A DNA stretch of 64,000 nucleotides from Flavobacteriales bacterium UBA2306 (GTDB lineage Bacteria > Bacteroidota > Bacteroidia > Flavobacteriales > Weeksellaceae), in contig DDVS01000008.1 of assembly GCA_002345565.1 (NCBI GenBank), positions 124,001 to 188,000 of the forward strand, in the 5' to 3' direction. Below, one piece after another: positions 1 through 9,389 of the stretch; position 1 is the first letter of the stretch, and every line of letters begins with the position of its first letter. The translations under genes and the position numbers were made by a program. The notes below the pieces were generated by a model. That model worked only from the letters and a program-made list of their open reading frames with translations, was not told the origin of the DNA and made no database searches.

Positions 1-337
1 TTTTCGAAAAACGCAGATTCAAAAACTTGCAATACGTTGTGTTCCAATAAATACTTGAAAAATCGTAATAAGTAAAGCAAACACGCATACCCATTCCTAG
101 AGAAAAAAAATTTCTCGATTAACTAAGCACAAGGAATTGGACTGATAGTTGATGCAGCGACCCGAACCAATTGGAAAGGACTATAAGACGTTTGTTATAC
201 AATACAATATTTTTAAAGGAGTCGAAAACAACTACAAGATTTAGCATTTTACGTTTTGCTAAGTATATGATTTGGAAAGAACTTAATAAAAAATATACAA
301 TAACATTCAATAAAATAATTAAATTTGCAGAAATAAA
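1..337. other. Gene-free leader stretch at window edge
   Basis: No convincing gene is visible here. The stretch is AT-rich, and the open frames on the minus strand have low-complexity, unrecognisable translations. A TAAATTTG box at 320-327, matching the Bacteroidota -7 consensus, lies 10 nt before the ATG of the next gene, so it may be that gene's promoter with a very short leader. I see no matching -33 TTG at a normal distance. Confidence 0.4.
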
Positions 338-3040
338 ATGCGTATGAAAACAAATATATATATTAAAAATTTACTTATCTGGGCAGTTTTTTTCTCAGCA
401 TTTCTCAAGGCACAAGTGGCTGCTGAGTTTAATAATTGGACGGCTAGATATGCTATTGGGAATTACTCCCAGGCTACTACAGTAGGAACTTGGTACGTGA
501 CAAGAGGAAATGTTTATCCCAAAGGAGGTAATGGTGTAGCTATATCTTCTGGTTATGTAGAATTGGCTACTAGTTCATCTACGGCAGCAGCCGGAACATT
601 GACAACGCCTGCGATTCCTAAAGGAGGAGCCAAAACCATAACCATAAAAGTGGCAGTGCGTCCTGCCAATATTAGTTACACAGAATATACCACAGTATTG
701 GTAGAAAAAAGTGTCGCAGGAGGAGCGTGGACTTCATTGGGAACTCAAAGAATTCTTACGCCTAAAACCCTGACAATAGAAAATCTCACCTATACCGTAA
801 ATGACTATAGCGACGATATCAAATTTAGAATCTCGAGAACAGGGGGTAAATCTATATTCCTAGATAGAGTTGTGGTGGATCATTCTTTTAACTTATTTGC
901 AGATAATAATAGTGTTTGTCCTAATAATACCGTAACCCTAACGGCCGAGAGCTCTGCACCATTTGTATATACATGGTCTAGTACAACTGGCGGTAATCTT
1001 CAGCAAACTACAGGCTCAACTGTAACAGCAAAACCAGGGCAAACAGCAACTTACACAGCGGTAGGGACTTATACTAATTCTTATGGGACTTTCACAGATA
1101 CCAAAGTGATCAATGTGAATACCAATGCTACACCTACAGCTACTTTAACAGGTGGTGGAACTATTGATACAGAACCTGCCTCTGTTAATTTACCTATAAC
1201 CCTTACGGGAACCGCTCCTTGGACAATTACTTATACCACAGATGGCGTGAATGAGCAGACCATCTCAGGAATCACCAGTTCGCCTTATCTGCTAGAAGTT
1301 TCGCCGCAACAAAATTCTAATTATCAGTTAACAGGAGTCTCGGATGCGTCTTGTTCTGGTACTGCCGTAGGCGTTGCTTCTGTAATTGTTAACAAAACGA
1401 TATGGAAAGAAGAAAATGGAACTTCAGCTTGGACTAATGGCGAGCCTAGTTCCGCACTTAATACCTATATTTTTGCACCATACGCAACAGTAAATTATGG
1501 TTCTTTCATAGCAAAAGGCTTAACAATCGATAATGAAGGGTCTTTAACCGTAAGCAGTAATAACGCTATTGGTGCTGAATATTATGTGAATAATTTGACA
1601 GCAGACAAATTTGTATTACAAAGCGATGCTAACTTGATGCAGACTTCAAACACAGCGAATACGGGGAATTTGACAGTGAACAGAATTGCTAATATGGCAA
1701 AAATGCACTACACTTTTTGGAGTTCTCCGGTAACGGGACAAAATCTTTATAGCTTCTCTGATGGTGGATTAGTAGGTGGGACACCAAAAAATAGATTCTT
1801 TGTTTATAATGAAGCTAACGACCTTTTTGTAACTACCGGGCTTAATGATACTTATAACTTCAAAACAGGACAAGGTTACGCCATTAGAGGGAAAGATAGT
1901 TATAATGAAGCTTACAATAGTCCATTGGCTTATATGTTTAATTTTGTCGGAGTGCCAAATAATGGTAACCTAGCCTATCAGAATTTAAAATACACCAACG
2001 CTAATCATGGATATAACTTAGTAGGAAACCCTTATCCATCCAACTTAGATTTTGATGCCTTATACGATGCTAATAATTCTTTGATCTATGGTACGGCCTA
2101 TTTCTGGACAAACCAACAATATACTGCTGGACAGCAAGGATCTAACTATGCAGGATCTAACTATGCTATCTATAACAGAAGTGGTGGTGTGCCGGCAAGT
2201 TTCCAAGAGGGAGTAGACTCTCCAACGCCAACACAGTATATTAAAGTAGGTCAAGGTTTCTTGGTACAGACTATGGCTGGAGCTAACAATCAACCATTGC
2301 AGTTTACTAATGCTATGAGAAGTTACAGCCCTGCTAGTATTTTCTTCAACAGAACAGAAGCTCAGAATATAGAAAAAGACAGATTTTGGCTAAACCTTAA
2401 GTCGCCTTCTAATATCAATAACACCATTTTGTTATCGTATGTGCAGGGAGCAACTAATGATTATGAAAGATTGTATGACGCAGATCTTCTTGTGGTAGGC
2501 TCAGATGCTTTCTATTCTGTGAATGGTGCTGCTAAATTGGCTATCCAGGGTAGAAAATACCCTTTGAGTTCTAATGATGAAGTAACATTAGGTGCTAAAT
2601 ATTTTGAAACAGGTTTATATACTATTGCTTTAAAAAATCAGGAAGGTATTTTCGCAAAGAACCAGGCAGTTTACCTTAAAGATAACAAACTCAACAAAAT
2701 TATAAACCTGACTGAGACTAAAGAATACCAGTTTGTTGCTACTGCAGGTACGGATAATACAAGATTTAAAATTGTTTATCAAGATCTAAGCACAACTTCT
2801 ACAAATAGAAATTCAGGCACAGTGAATGTAATTAAAGATGACTCAGAAATCACTGTTTTGGATACAAGAGAAGTGATTACTTCTGTAGAAGTATATGATG
2901 CTTCTGGTAAACTATTGAAGACTCTTTCTGGTAATAATTCTAAAGAAATCAAGATAAGCACTTTCGGATTGGTTAAAGGGGTATATATCCTTAAAATAAC
3001 TTCAGATAAAGGAGTGACTTCCAAGAAAGTGATTCTATAA
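338..3040 (+). CDS. T9SS type A sorting domain surface protein
   Basis: A 900-residue secreted protein, probably displayed on or released from the cell surface by the type IX secretion system. Residues 1-26 form a signal peptide ending in FLKAQ. The middle is Thr/Ser/Asn-rich beta-sandwich sequence with an Ig/PKD-like segment near 190-260 (CPNNTVTLTA) and the motifs HYTFWSSP and YNLVGNPYPS that recur in flavobacterial surface proteins. The last 75 or so residues have the type A sorting pattern (VEVYDASGKLL ... KGVYILKI ... KKVIL). No catalytic motif is seen, so adhesin or structural is the best guess. ATG codons at residues 1 and 3 are both possible starts. A terminator follows directly, so it looks monocistronic. 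Family-level call sure; function unknown. Confidence 0.88.
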   Translation: MRMKTNIYIKNLLIWAVFFSAFLKAQVAAEFNNWTARYAIGNYSQATTVGTWYVTRGNVYPKGGNGVAISSGYVELATSSSTAAAGTLTTPAIPKGGAKTITIKVAVRPANISYTEYTTVLVEKSVAGGAWTSLGTQRILTPKTLTIENLTYTVNDYSDDIKFRISRTGGKSIFLDRVVVDHSFNLFADNNSVCPNNTVTLTAESSAPFVYTWSSTTGGNLQQTTGSTVTAKPGQTATYTAVGTYTNSYGTFTDTKVINVNTNATPTATLTGGGTIDTEPASVNLPITLTGTAPWTITYTTDGVNEQTISGITSSPYLLEVSPQQNSNYQLTGVSDASCSGTAVGVASVIVNKTIWKEENGTSAWTNGEPSSALNTYIFAPYATVNYGSFIAKGLTIDNEGSLTVSSNNAIGAEYYVNNLTADKFVLQSDANLMQTSNTANTGNLTVNRIANMAKMHYTFWSSPVTGQNLYSFSDGGLVGGTPKNRFFVYNEANDLFVTTGLNDTYNFKTGQGYAIRGKDSYNEAYNSPLAYMFNFVGVPNNGNLAYQNLKYTNANHGYNLVGNPYPSNLDFDALYDANNSLIYGTAYFWTNQQYTAGQQGSNYAGSNYAIYNRSGGVPASFQEGVDSPTPTQYIKVGQGFLVQTMAGANNQPLQFTNAMRSYSPASIFFNRTEAQNIEKDRFWLNLKSPSNINNTILLSYVQGATNDYERLYDADLLVVGSDAFYSVNGAAKLAIQGRKYPLSSNDEVTLGAKYFETGLYTIALKNQEGIFAKNQAVYLKDNKLNKIINLTETKEYQFVATAGTDNTRFKIVYQDLSTTSTNRNSGTVNVIKDDSEITVLDTREVITSVEVYDASGKLLKTLSGNNSKEIKISTFGLVKGVYILKITSDKGVTSKKVIL

Positions 3041-3065
3041 TTAAATATCAATTTTAAATGATAAC

Positions 3066-3094
3066 AAGCCAACAGAATAATGTTGGCTTTTTTT
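3066..3094 (+). terminator. Rho-independent terminator after T9SS protein
   Basis: A 9-bp perfect stem (AAGCCAACA / TGTTGGCTT) with a 6-nt loop is followed by a run of seven T, 26 nt after the stop codon of the T9SS gene. Confidence 0.8.
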
Positions 3095-3157
3095 ATGATC
3101 ATAAAGGACTGGCACAGGCTTTGCTGAAATCAACATTTTTATAATTACACCAACAAA

Positions 3158-4003
3158 ATGGAATATATAAATACAATCTACAAGGTTTTACAAAGATGGT
3201 ACATCAGTTTTGCTGAGATCACGCCGCGCTTGGTCGTCGGTATTATTATATTTTTATTTTTTCTGATGACCAGTAAGTTTTTCAGTAAATTATCTGTTAA
3301 GCTTTTTCATAAACTTTTTCCAAAAACGAAAAACGATTCTGTAGTAACGCTTATTGCTATTTTCAAATTTCTCATTCTCCTAATGGGAACTTTTATTGCC
3401 TTGGAGGTGATGGGATTTAGTGGTTTCTTTATGAAATTCTTAGGGAGTTTGGGAGTAGCTGGGGTTATTGCAGGGGTAGCTTTGAAGGATCTTGTTTCAA
3501 GTATCTTTTCCGGGATGTTAGTTGGTATTGATAAAGCTTTTAAAATAGGAGATTATGTTACCATTGGCGGTAATTCCGGAACGGTTCAGGATATTGGTTT
3601 GTTAACAACAAAATTAATAACAGATGATGGAAAAAAGGTTTACATTCCCAATCAGGTAATCTTCAACTCTCCGTTTTTTAATATCACAGCATCGCCGCAG
3701 CGAAGAATTATTCTAGAGTTCGAAATTCCTGTGGGCGAAGATGTTTCCAAAGCCAAGCAAATTGTTCTGGACGAAATAAAAACTCTGGATCATATTGACA
3801 AATCAGACGCGGCAGATGTAATTTATACCAATGTAAAGCAGGGTATTTTTACAATCCAGGTAAGATTTTGGTTAGAAATTGGAGCCAATTTTAGCCAGGC
3901 AAAAAGCGATGCTATTATGAAAATCAATGAAAGATTGCGGCAAGAAGGACTCAAGCTTTTAACGCCGCCGGCGCTCAATCTACAGAATCAAATCAATGCT
4001 TAA
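3158..4003 (+). CDS. MscS-family mechanosensitive ion channel
   Basis: A 281-residue inner-membrane channel that should open under membrane tension to release solutes during hypo-osmotic shock. Three hydrophobic helices are visible, near residues 22-42, 62-86 and 90-115. The third is the Gly/Ala-rich pore helix (GSLGVAGVIAGVALKD) and runs into the beta domain (FKIGDYVTIGGNSGTVQDIG), which is diagnostic of MscS. The cytoplasmic alpha/beta domain fills the C-terminus. Length matches the small E. coli MscS type. It stands alone between a terminator upstream and a bidirectional terminator shared with the convergent deoC gene. Confidence 0.93.
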   Translation: MEYINTIYKVLQRWYISFAEITPRLVVGIIIFLFFLMTSKFFSKLSVKLFHKLFPKTKNDSVVTLIAIFKFLILLMGTFIALEVMGFSGFFMKFLGSLGVAGVIAGVALKDLVSSIFSGMLVGIDKAFKIGDYVTIGGNSGTVQDIGLLTTKLITDDGKKVYIPNQVIFNSPFFNITASPQRRIILEFEIPVGEDVSKAKQIVLDEIKTLDHIDKSDAADVIYTNVKQGIFTIQVRFWLEIGANFSQAKSDAIMKINERLRQEGLKLLTPPALNLQNQINA

Positions 4004-4017
4004 TAATATAAAATACA

Positions 4018-4047
4018 AAAACCTCTCAAAACAATTTGAGAGGTTTT
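4018..4047. terminator. Bidirectional terminator between mscS-like gene and deoC
   Basis: A perfect 13-bp stem (AAAACCTCTCAAA / TTTGAGAGGTTTT) with a 4-nt loop sits between two convergent genes, so A/T tracts lie on both sides. Confidence 0.85.
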
Positions 4048-4066
4048 CAATATGTTTAAGATTAAT

Positions 4067-4810
4067 CTAATAGCCGGCTTCTGCCTCGCCTTCTCCCAGA
4101 AGTGCTTTTGCAGAAGAAGTACCAATTCTCTGGATGCCCATAGAAATCATTTTTTCTGCATCGGCAGGTGTTTTTACGCCACCAGCTGCTTTTACAGGAA
4201 GTTTTCCTGCATTATCAAGCATAATCTTCACGCCTTCAAATGTGGCGCCATTAGGTTTTCCACCTTCTGTGATATAGAAGCCCGTAGAAGATTTTACGAA
4301 TATTTTTGAGAAATCTTTTTCTTCAAAGTTAGCTTGAGCCCATTTCCAGATTTGAGATGTTAAATCGGCAATTTTAGCATCTGTAAGAGCTGCAATCTCA
4401 ATAATCCATTTTACAGTTTTACCAAAGTCCAGCCCCAATTTGGTGCCAGCTAAGAATTCTTGTTCTACCAAGGCTAATTCTCCCTTTTTATAAGCTTCGT
4501 AATTGATGACATAGTCAAGTTCATCTACACCATCCAGAATGGCTTGGTTAGCCTCTTTAAGTTTATCTTCCAGCGAATATGTGCCTTCGTGAAAACCGAT
4601 GACAGTCCCTACGAGGACGTCAGAATTTTTAGAAACCAAGTAATCTTTAATCAATTTGACATAGTTTGGACGGATCATCACTTCTTTGAAATGGTAAGTC
4701 ATGGCTTCCTCTGTCAGTTCTTTTACTTGTTGCAAGCTTTGTTCCTCTGTTAATCCGGATTGTTTCGGAGTTTTGAGGTAGGTCGAGTCTAGATATTGAT
4801 TGATTTTCAT
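4067..4810 (-). CDS. deoC: Deoxyribose-phosphate aldolase
   Basis: A 247-residue class I aldolase that splits 2-deoxyribose-5-phosphate into glyceraldehyde-3-phosphate and acetaldehyde in deoxynucleoside salvage. The Schiff-base lysine is K173 in VKSSTGF. The second active-site lysine is K207 in VKAAGGVK, and the aspartate of the proton relay is D99 in DELDYVIN, matching E. coli K167, K201 and D102. Full length. It is downstream of a minus-strand Lrp-type gene with a 47-nt gap, so they may be cotranscribed. Purine nucleoside phosphorylase, another salvage enzyme, is about 31 kb away rather than adjacent. Confidence 0.95.
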   Translation of the reverse strand: MKINQYLDSTYLKTPKQSGLTEEQSLQQVKELTEEAMTYHFKEVMIRPNYVKLIKDYLVSKNSDVLVGTVIGFHEGTYSLEDKLKEANQAILDGVDELDYVINYEAYKKGELALVEQEFLAGTKLGLDFGKTVKWIIEIAALTDAKIADLTSQIWKWAQANFEEKDFSKIFVKSSTGFYITEGGKPNGATFEGVKIMLDNAGKLPVKAAGGVKTPADAEKMISMGIQRIGTSSAKALLGEGEAEAGY

Positions 4811-4857
4811 AATAAAAAAGGATTCTATTGAATCTGCTCAAATTTATCAATTTTTTT

Positions 4858-5328
4858 CTAAACTTTTAGTTGTCTGTTGATGCTTTGTTCTAGAGATATG
4901 ATGGTCTCTGTCCCGGTAACACCTTTTAGTTTTTGAATCTTGTTAAGGATTTGCATCAGATGATCATTGTCTTTGCAGAGAACTTTTAGAAAAATAGTGT
5001 AGTTGCCGGTGGTGTAGTGGGCTTCTACAACTTCATTAATCAGGTTTAGATTTTTAACAGCTTCCTGATAGTGGCTGGGCTGGTCTAGATAAACGCCAAT
5101 ATAGCAAACCACTTTGTAACCTACTTTTCTTGGGTTAAGAAATGAGATGGAATTTTCTATAATACCGGCTTGTTCCAGCTTTTTTATTCTTTGATGAACT
5201 GCTGTAGTTGAAATTCCCACGTGTTTGGAAATGTGTGCAAGAGAAGTTTTGGCATTATCCATTAGCATGTAAACAATCTCTTTATCAACACCGTCTAGCT
5301 GATAAGTAGATTCTGACGCACTCTTCAT
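4858..5328 (-). CDS. Lrp/AsnC-family transcriptional regulator
   Basis: A 156-residue DNA-binding regulator. Residues 14-62 form the AsnC-type winged helix-turn-helix (DKEIVYMLMDNAKTSLAHIS ... VHQRIKKLEQAGII). The remainder is the RAM/AsnC effector-binding domain (YTTGNYTIFLKVLC, LKGVTGTETIISL). These proteins form octamers that sense amino acids or related metabolites. The effector cannot be read from sequence. It lies just upstream of deoC on the same strand and is divergent from the secreted amylase across a 349-bp gap, so either could be a target, but this is inference. Confidence 0.92.
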   Translation of the reverse strand: MKSASESTYQLDGVDKEIVYMLMDNAKTSLAHISKHVGISTTAVHQRIKKLEQAGIIENSISFLNPRKVGYKVVCYIGVYLDQPSHYQEAVKNLNLINEVVEAHYTTGNYTIFLKVLCKDNDHLMQILNKIQKLKGVTGTETIISLEQSINRQLKV

Positions 5329-5677
5329 ATATCAAATGTTTTATTGAATTAATTCTATCCCCGCTACCAGATTGTTATCTGAAGCAGAATAAAACTCATT
5401 TTTCTTTTAGACTTATGTAAAAATATAGATTTTTCTGACATATAGAACCATCTGGAATTGCTTTTTACAAATTAATTTGGATTTTGAATTAAATAAAAAC
5501 GATCTGCCAGATAAAGAAATTGTAATTGTACCTTTGTTAAAGTTGACATCAAAATAATATTTTGAAAATTTAAATTACTGTTATCTAGTGATTTATGGAT
5601 TGTAATAATGTCTAAAATCCAAATGTTTCTTTATTCATAAAAAATGATATATTTATAAAATAATATATATAGACCTT
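5329..5677. other. Divergent intergenic region, lrp-like / secreted amylase
   Basis: A gene-free, very AT-rich region between two divergent genes. One exact TAnnTTTG match (TACCTTTG, 5529-5536, plus strand) is present, but no TTG lies at the usual 17-22 nt upstream, so I do not call a promoter. A near-match TATATTTA lies closer to the amylase start. No hairpin or gene-like frame stands out. Confidence 0.35.
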
Positions 5678-8512
5678 ATGAAATTTTTTTACAACCTGAT
5701 TGCATTTTTTATTGCAATCCTAAACTTTGCGCAGTCACAGACGGTAACCTACTCTATCAGTCCGTCTGCTTTCAACGAAGACGAATCGATTACCATTACT
5801 TTTAATGGCAGCAGTATTAATGAATCTACCTGGGGAGTTTCCAGCAATGCTTTATATCTGTGGGCCTGGTCCTATGACATTAATGATGCTAACATCCAGG
5901 ATTGTCCCACTAATGGCTCTTGGACATCATCCAACGAAGCCAATAAACTGACTTACAATGCGGGGACAGACACTTATACCATCAGCTTTGTACCGAGAAC
6001 TTTCTACAGTAGAACAGGATTGGGGAGAATCGGGTTCCTTTTAAAAACAAAATCGGGCAACGGACAATCTCAGGATATTGTGTCAGAAGTTGGAAGGTTT
6101 ATGTTTACAAACAGTACGCCTGCCAATGGTTCCGTTAGTTTTGTAAATTCAGGAACCAGCTTCAATATTTCTTACGGAACATCTTTGCCTGCTAATTACG
6201 TGGTTAAATCTAACGGAAATACCATTTACACAGCTACGAATGTATCTTCTATTAATACCTCTTCCAATATTGTTACAGATAACAATTTTGAAGTTATCGC
6301 AACCAGTATTGCAGACGGAACTGTTTTATCTTCCAAATTTACTGTTAACACCTCGCCTAATGTACAAACAGCAAGCATACCTGCTTATATGAGACAAGGG
6401 ATAAGCTATAATCCTAACGATCCTACAAAAGTTGGCTTGGCTCTGTATGCACCTTTAAAAAACTATGTCCATGTGATAGGAAGTTTCAATGGTTGGACGG
6501 TTTCTTCAAATTATTTGATGAAAAGGGATACTTCTAACCCAAATTTGTATTGGATAGAAATCTCAGGTCTTACACCTCAGCAGATTTACACTTTCCAATA
6601 CAGAACCAATGATGGGATAAAAGTTGCAGATCCTTTTTCTACATTGGTTTTATCACCGGATGATGATCCTTCCATCTCTTCAACCATCTATCCGGAGCTT
6701 CAGAATACAATGAAATACCCTTCCGGACAGCAATATGATGTCTCGGTAATTCAGACTGCAAAATCGGTATACAACTGGACAGTAACCAACTTTCAGAAAC
6801 CTGCAAAACAAAATCTAATGGTATATGAAGCTCTTGTTAGAGATTTTACCGAAGGAAAAAACTTGCAATCCATGATTGACAAAATCCCTTATATCAAAGG
6901 ATTAAATGTTAACGCCATCGAATTAATGCCAGTAATGGAATTTGATGGAAATAATTCTTGGGGATACAATCCTGGATTCCATTTAGCATTAGATAAAGCT
7001 TATGGAACACCAGAAAAATTTAAAGAGTTTATTGATAAATGCCACCAAAATGGGATTGCAGTCATTCTTGACGTTGCGCTTAATCACGCATCAGGAAGAT
7101 CGCCGTTGGAAAGACTTTGGTCAACAAGTACAACTGGTGGTTATGGAGATGTAGCTGCTAACAATCCATACTTCAATCAAGTTGCAAAGCACGCTTATAG
7201 TGTTTTCTACGATTTCAATCATTCAAAACCTGAAACGAGATATTATGTAAATAGAGTTTTGGAACAATGGATTTCTGAATATAAAATTGACGGATTCCGT
7301 TGGGACTTAACGAAAGGATTTACACAGAATTGTACCGCATCAGACGAATCTTGTACCGGAGCTTATCAGCAAGACAGAGTTGATGTTCTGAAGTTATATT
7401 CAGACTATCAATGGTCTTACGATCCAACTTCATATATTATTTTTGAACATTTGGGAGGAAACGCTGAAGAAAGAGAGTGGGCAAATTACAGACTGAATGA
7501 AGGAAAAGGTGTAATGATGTGGGACAATCTAGTTGGAGCTTACAATCAAAACACAATGGGTTATGATTCTGACAGCAATTTCAACCGAGTGGATTTCGAA
7601 AACCATACTTTTTTTGAAAGAAGAAACATCAGCTATGGTGAAAGTCACGACGAAGAGAGATTAATGTTCAAAAACCTAGCTTATGGTAATGCCAACGATT
7701 CTTATAGTGTTAAAGACTTGAATACAGCTCTTGATAGACAAAAAGCATTTGGCGCAGTTTTCTTCACTGTTCCTGGTCCAAAAATGATTTGGCAATTTGG
7801 AGAATTAGGTTACGATTTCAGTATCAACAGGTGTGAGAACGGAACGATTAGCAACGATTGTAGAACTTCTCCAAAACCTGTAGCTTTTACTTTAGGTTAT
7901 GATACCAACGCTAATAGAAAAGCGGTTTATGATACTTGGTCAAAAATATTAGCAATCAGATTATCAAACCAAGTTTTTGACACCACAACTTTTACAGTAG
8001 AATCCGGAAATCTTTTACCTAGAATCTATGTTTGGAATGATGCTTTACCTTCATCTTCTTTGAAAAACGTAGTTGTCGTAGCTAATTTCGCAACAACGGC
8101 TCAAACTGTAACACCTAATTTCCCTTACGCCGGAACTTGGTATAATTTGATGGATAACACTTCTATGTCTACAAGTGCTTCTACAACAGTTACACTTCAG
8201 CCAGGAGAATTCAGAATTTTTGGTAATCAAACGGCTTTGGCAACTGATGAAACTAAAATTGATACCAACAAAACATCACTACAAATTGTTCAGAATCCTG
8301 CTACTGACGGATTGTTGAAAATCAGATACAACAAAGCTAAAAACGGACAGATCAACATCTATGACCTCAACGGAAAATTAGTAAACACTTTCGGATTGAA
8401 ATCTGCTAAAGGAGACGAAACATTCTCTGTCAACGGAATGACTTCTGGTACTTACTTGGTTCAGTTAAAATCAGATGAAGGTTTGGCAGTTTCTAAACTC
8501 ATCATCAAATAA
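5678..8512 (+). CDS. Secreted GH13 alpha-amylase with T9SS sorting domain
   Basis: A 944-residue extracellular alpha-glucan hydrolase. Residues 1-20 are a signal peptide (ending FAQS). Beta-sandwich domains follow, including a CBM48/E-set-like segment near 260-330 (VIGSFNGW). The GH13 barrel begins near 380. Its four conserved regions are present: DVALNHA; DGFRWD with nucleophile D543; IIFEHLG with acid E590; and ESHDEER with D658. The last 75 or so residues are a type A sorting domain (QINIYDLNGKLVNTF ... GTYLVQLKSDEG), so export should go through T9SS. It ends at a bidirectional terminator. Whether it acts as an amylase, pullulanase or branching-type enzyme cannot be settled here. A second, cytoplasmic amylase is at 31.5-33.0 kb. 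Confidence 0.92.
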   Translation: MKFFYNLIAFFIAILNFAQSQTVTYSISPSAFNEDESITITFNGSSINESTWGVSSNALYLWAWSYDINDANIQDCPTNGSWTSSNEANKLTYNAGTDTYTISFVPRTFYSRTGLGRIGFLLKTKSGNGQSQDIVSEVGRFMFTNSTPANGSVSFVNSGTSFNISYGTSLPANYVVKSNGNTIYTATNVSSINTSSNIVTDNNFEVIATSIADGTVLSSKFTVNTSPNVQTASIPAYMRQGISYNPNDPTKVGLALYAPLKNYVHVIGSFNGWTVSSNYLMKRDTSNPNLYWIEISGLTPQQIYTFQYRTNDGIKVADPFSTLVLSPDDDPSISSTIYPELQNTMKYPSGQQYDVSVIQTAKSVYNWTVTNFQKPAKQNLMVYEALVRDFTEGKNLQSMIDKIPYIKGLNVNAIELMPVMEFDGNNSWGYNPGFHLALDKAYGTPEKFKEFIDKCHQNGIAVILDVALNHASGRSPLERLWSTSTTGGYGDVAANNPYFNQVAKHAYSVFYDFNHSKPETRYYVNRVLEQWISEYKIDGFRWDLTKGFTQNCTASDESCTGAYQQDRVDVLKLYSDYQWSYDPTSYIIFEHLGGNAEEREWANYRLNEGKGVMMWDNLVGAYNQNTMGYDSDSNFNRVDFENHTFFERRNISYGESHDEERLMFKNLAYGNANDSYSVKDLNTALDRQKAFGAVFFTVPGPKMIWQFGELGYDFSINRCENGTISNDCRTSPKPVAFTLGYDTNANRKAVYDTWSKILAIRLSNQVFDTTTFTVESGNLLPRIYVWNDALPSSSLKNVVVVANFATTAQTVTPNFPYAGTWYNLMDNTSMSTSASTTVTLQPGEFRIFGNQTALATDETKIDTNKTSLQIVQNPATDGLLKIRYNKAKNGQINIYDLNGKLVNTFGLKSAKGDETFSVNGMTSGTYLVQLKSDEGLAVSKLIIK

Positions 8513-8536
8513 CAAAATAAACTTTCAAATCAAATG

Positions 8537-8566
8537 AAATCGCCTCGAACATTCGAGGCGATTTTT
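8537..8566. terminator. Bidirectional terminator between amylase and SRPBCC gene
   Basis: A perfect 12-bp stem (AAATCGCCTCGA / TCGAGGCGATTT) with loop ACAT lies between convergent genes, with a T run on the plus strand and an A/T-rich flank on the other. Confidence 0.85.
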
Positions 8567-8571
8567 GTTTA

Positions 8572-9102
8572 CTATTTTTCTGCAAGCTCTTTCAGTTTTC
8601 CAAGACCTTCCGAGAACGATTTGTTCATTTGCCAAGTCATCATCGGTTTCATCGGTTTGAAAAGCGTTTCAATTTCATAATCAATATTCCAGGTTACTTT
8701 TGTTCCGGAACCTTCAGATGTCAAAAGCAAGTCTGAACTCGCATTGTCATCCATCGGTTTGATAAAGTGCATTTTCGTCGCCACTTTTTCCTTCGGGACA
8801 ATCGCCGTGATTTCCTGTTCGCCTTCGCCCACATCATCATTTCCTTTCCAAGTGTAGCCGTCACCTACTTCACCTGCTGTTCCTTTGTAAGTGACAACCA
8901 AGTTTGGGTCGTATTTCATCCAAGGATTCCAATTATTAAAAGCCTTCATCGAGTTTACATTTTGCCACACTTTTTTTTTCGGAGCATTGATAACTAGAGA
9001 TTGTTCGTTATGACATTTGCTGTCAAAAAACAACATTGCAATCACGCAATAAGCAATGAAAATCGCCAAAATAACGCCAATAATTTTCAAAAATTTTTTC
9101 AT
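8572..9102 (-). CDS. SRPBCC-family (polyketide cyclase-like) membrane-anchored protein
   Basis: A 176-residue protein with one N-terminal membrane helix (IIGVILAIFIAYCVIAMLFF, residues 8-27) followed by a START/Bet v1-like fold. The pattern VINAPKKKVWQNVNS, then FNNWNPWMKYDP and GDGYTWKGNDDVGEGEQEIT, is typical of the Polyketide_cyc2/SRPBCC family common in Bacteroidota. These domains bind hydrophobic ligands; the ligand is unknown. It is single, with a terminator on one side and a repeat element (9180-9313) upstream of its start. Confidence 0.85.
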   Translation of the reverse strand: MKKFLKIIGVILAIFIAYCVIAMLFFDSKCHNEQSLVINAPKKKVWQNVNSMKAFNNWNPWMKYDPNLVVTYKGTAGEVGDGYTWKGNDDVGEGEQEITAIVPKEKVATKMHFIKPMDDNASSDLLLTSEGSGTKVTWNIDYEIETLFKPMKPMMTWQMNKSFSEGLGKLKELAEK

Positions 9103-9179
9103 AATAGATAGTTTTAAGTTGGAAACAAATCTAAATCAATTATAAATAAAAACCACCTCAGCTGCTAGAAAATTTATTA

Positions 9180-9313
9180 GGGCGCCTTTATCCGTCTTCC
9201 GCTCCCAAACCTAACGAAGTGGCTCGACGAAGTCAATCTTTTTTGCAGACGATTTCAGTTTAAAAAGAACTCGACAACAAGCAAAAAAGGATTTCCGCTC
9301 AAGCCAGGGCGCA
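9180..9313. repeat. Dispersed repeat family A, copy 1
   Basis: The element starts GGGCGCCTTTATCCGTCTTC (29 nt identical to the copy at 33134) and ends with a block of about 30 nt including GGATTTCCGCTCAAGCC (9283-9313), near-identical to 33187-33216. The two blocks enclose a hairpin (AATCTTTTTTGC at 9235-9246 with GCAAAAAAGGATT at 9281-9293). The internal spacer differs between copies. No transposase is nearby. It lies between the divergent SRPBCC and M3 peptidase genes. Confidence 0.85.
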
Positions 9314-9316
9314 ATT

Positions 9317-9349
9317 TTGTCATACTTTCAACTTTAGGTACTAAATTTG
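9317..9349 (+). promoter_or_regulatory. Predicted promoter of M3 peptidase gene
   Basis: TTG at 9317-9319, a 22-nt spacer and an exact TAAATTTG at 9342-9349 match the Bacteroidota -33/-7 consensus. The ATG is 40 nt further down. The -33 element touches the end of repeat family A. Confidence 0.55.
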
Positions 9350-9389
9350 TGATTTGAGACAAACATAAAATCATTAATAATTCATCTTT

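Noticed and set aside
1..120. Minus-strand stretch reading LITIFQVFIGTQ, recalling heme A synthase (CtaA/COX15)
   Set aside because: Only about 23 codons lie between stops and the match stops right after GTQ. Too short to call a gene remnant.
119..310. 63-codon minus-strand frame
   Set aside because: AT-rich, no motif, no start context, and it overlaps the likely promoter region of the T9SS gene.
5529..5536. Promoter of the secreted amylase
   Set aside because: An exact -7 match, but no -33 TTG at 17-22 nt and 140 nt from the start codon.
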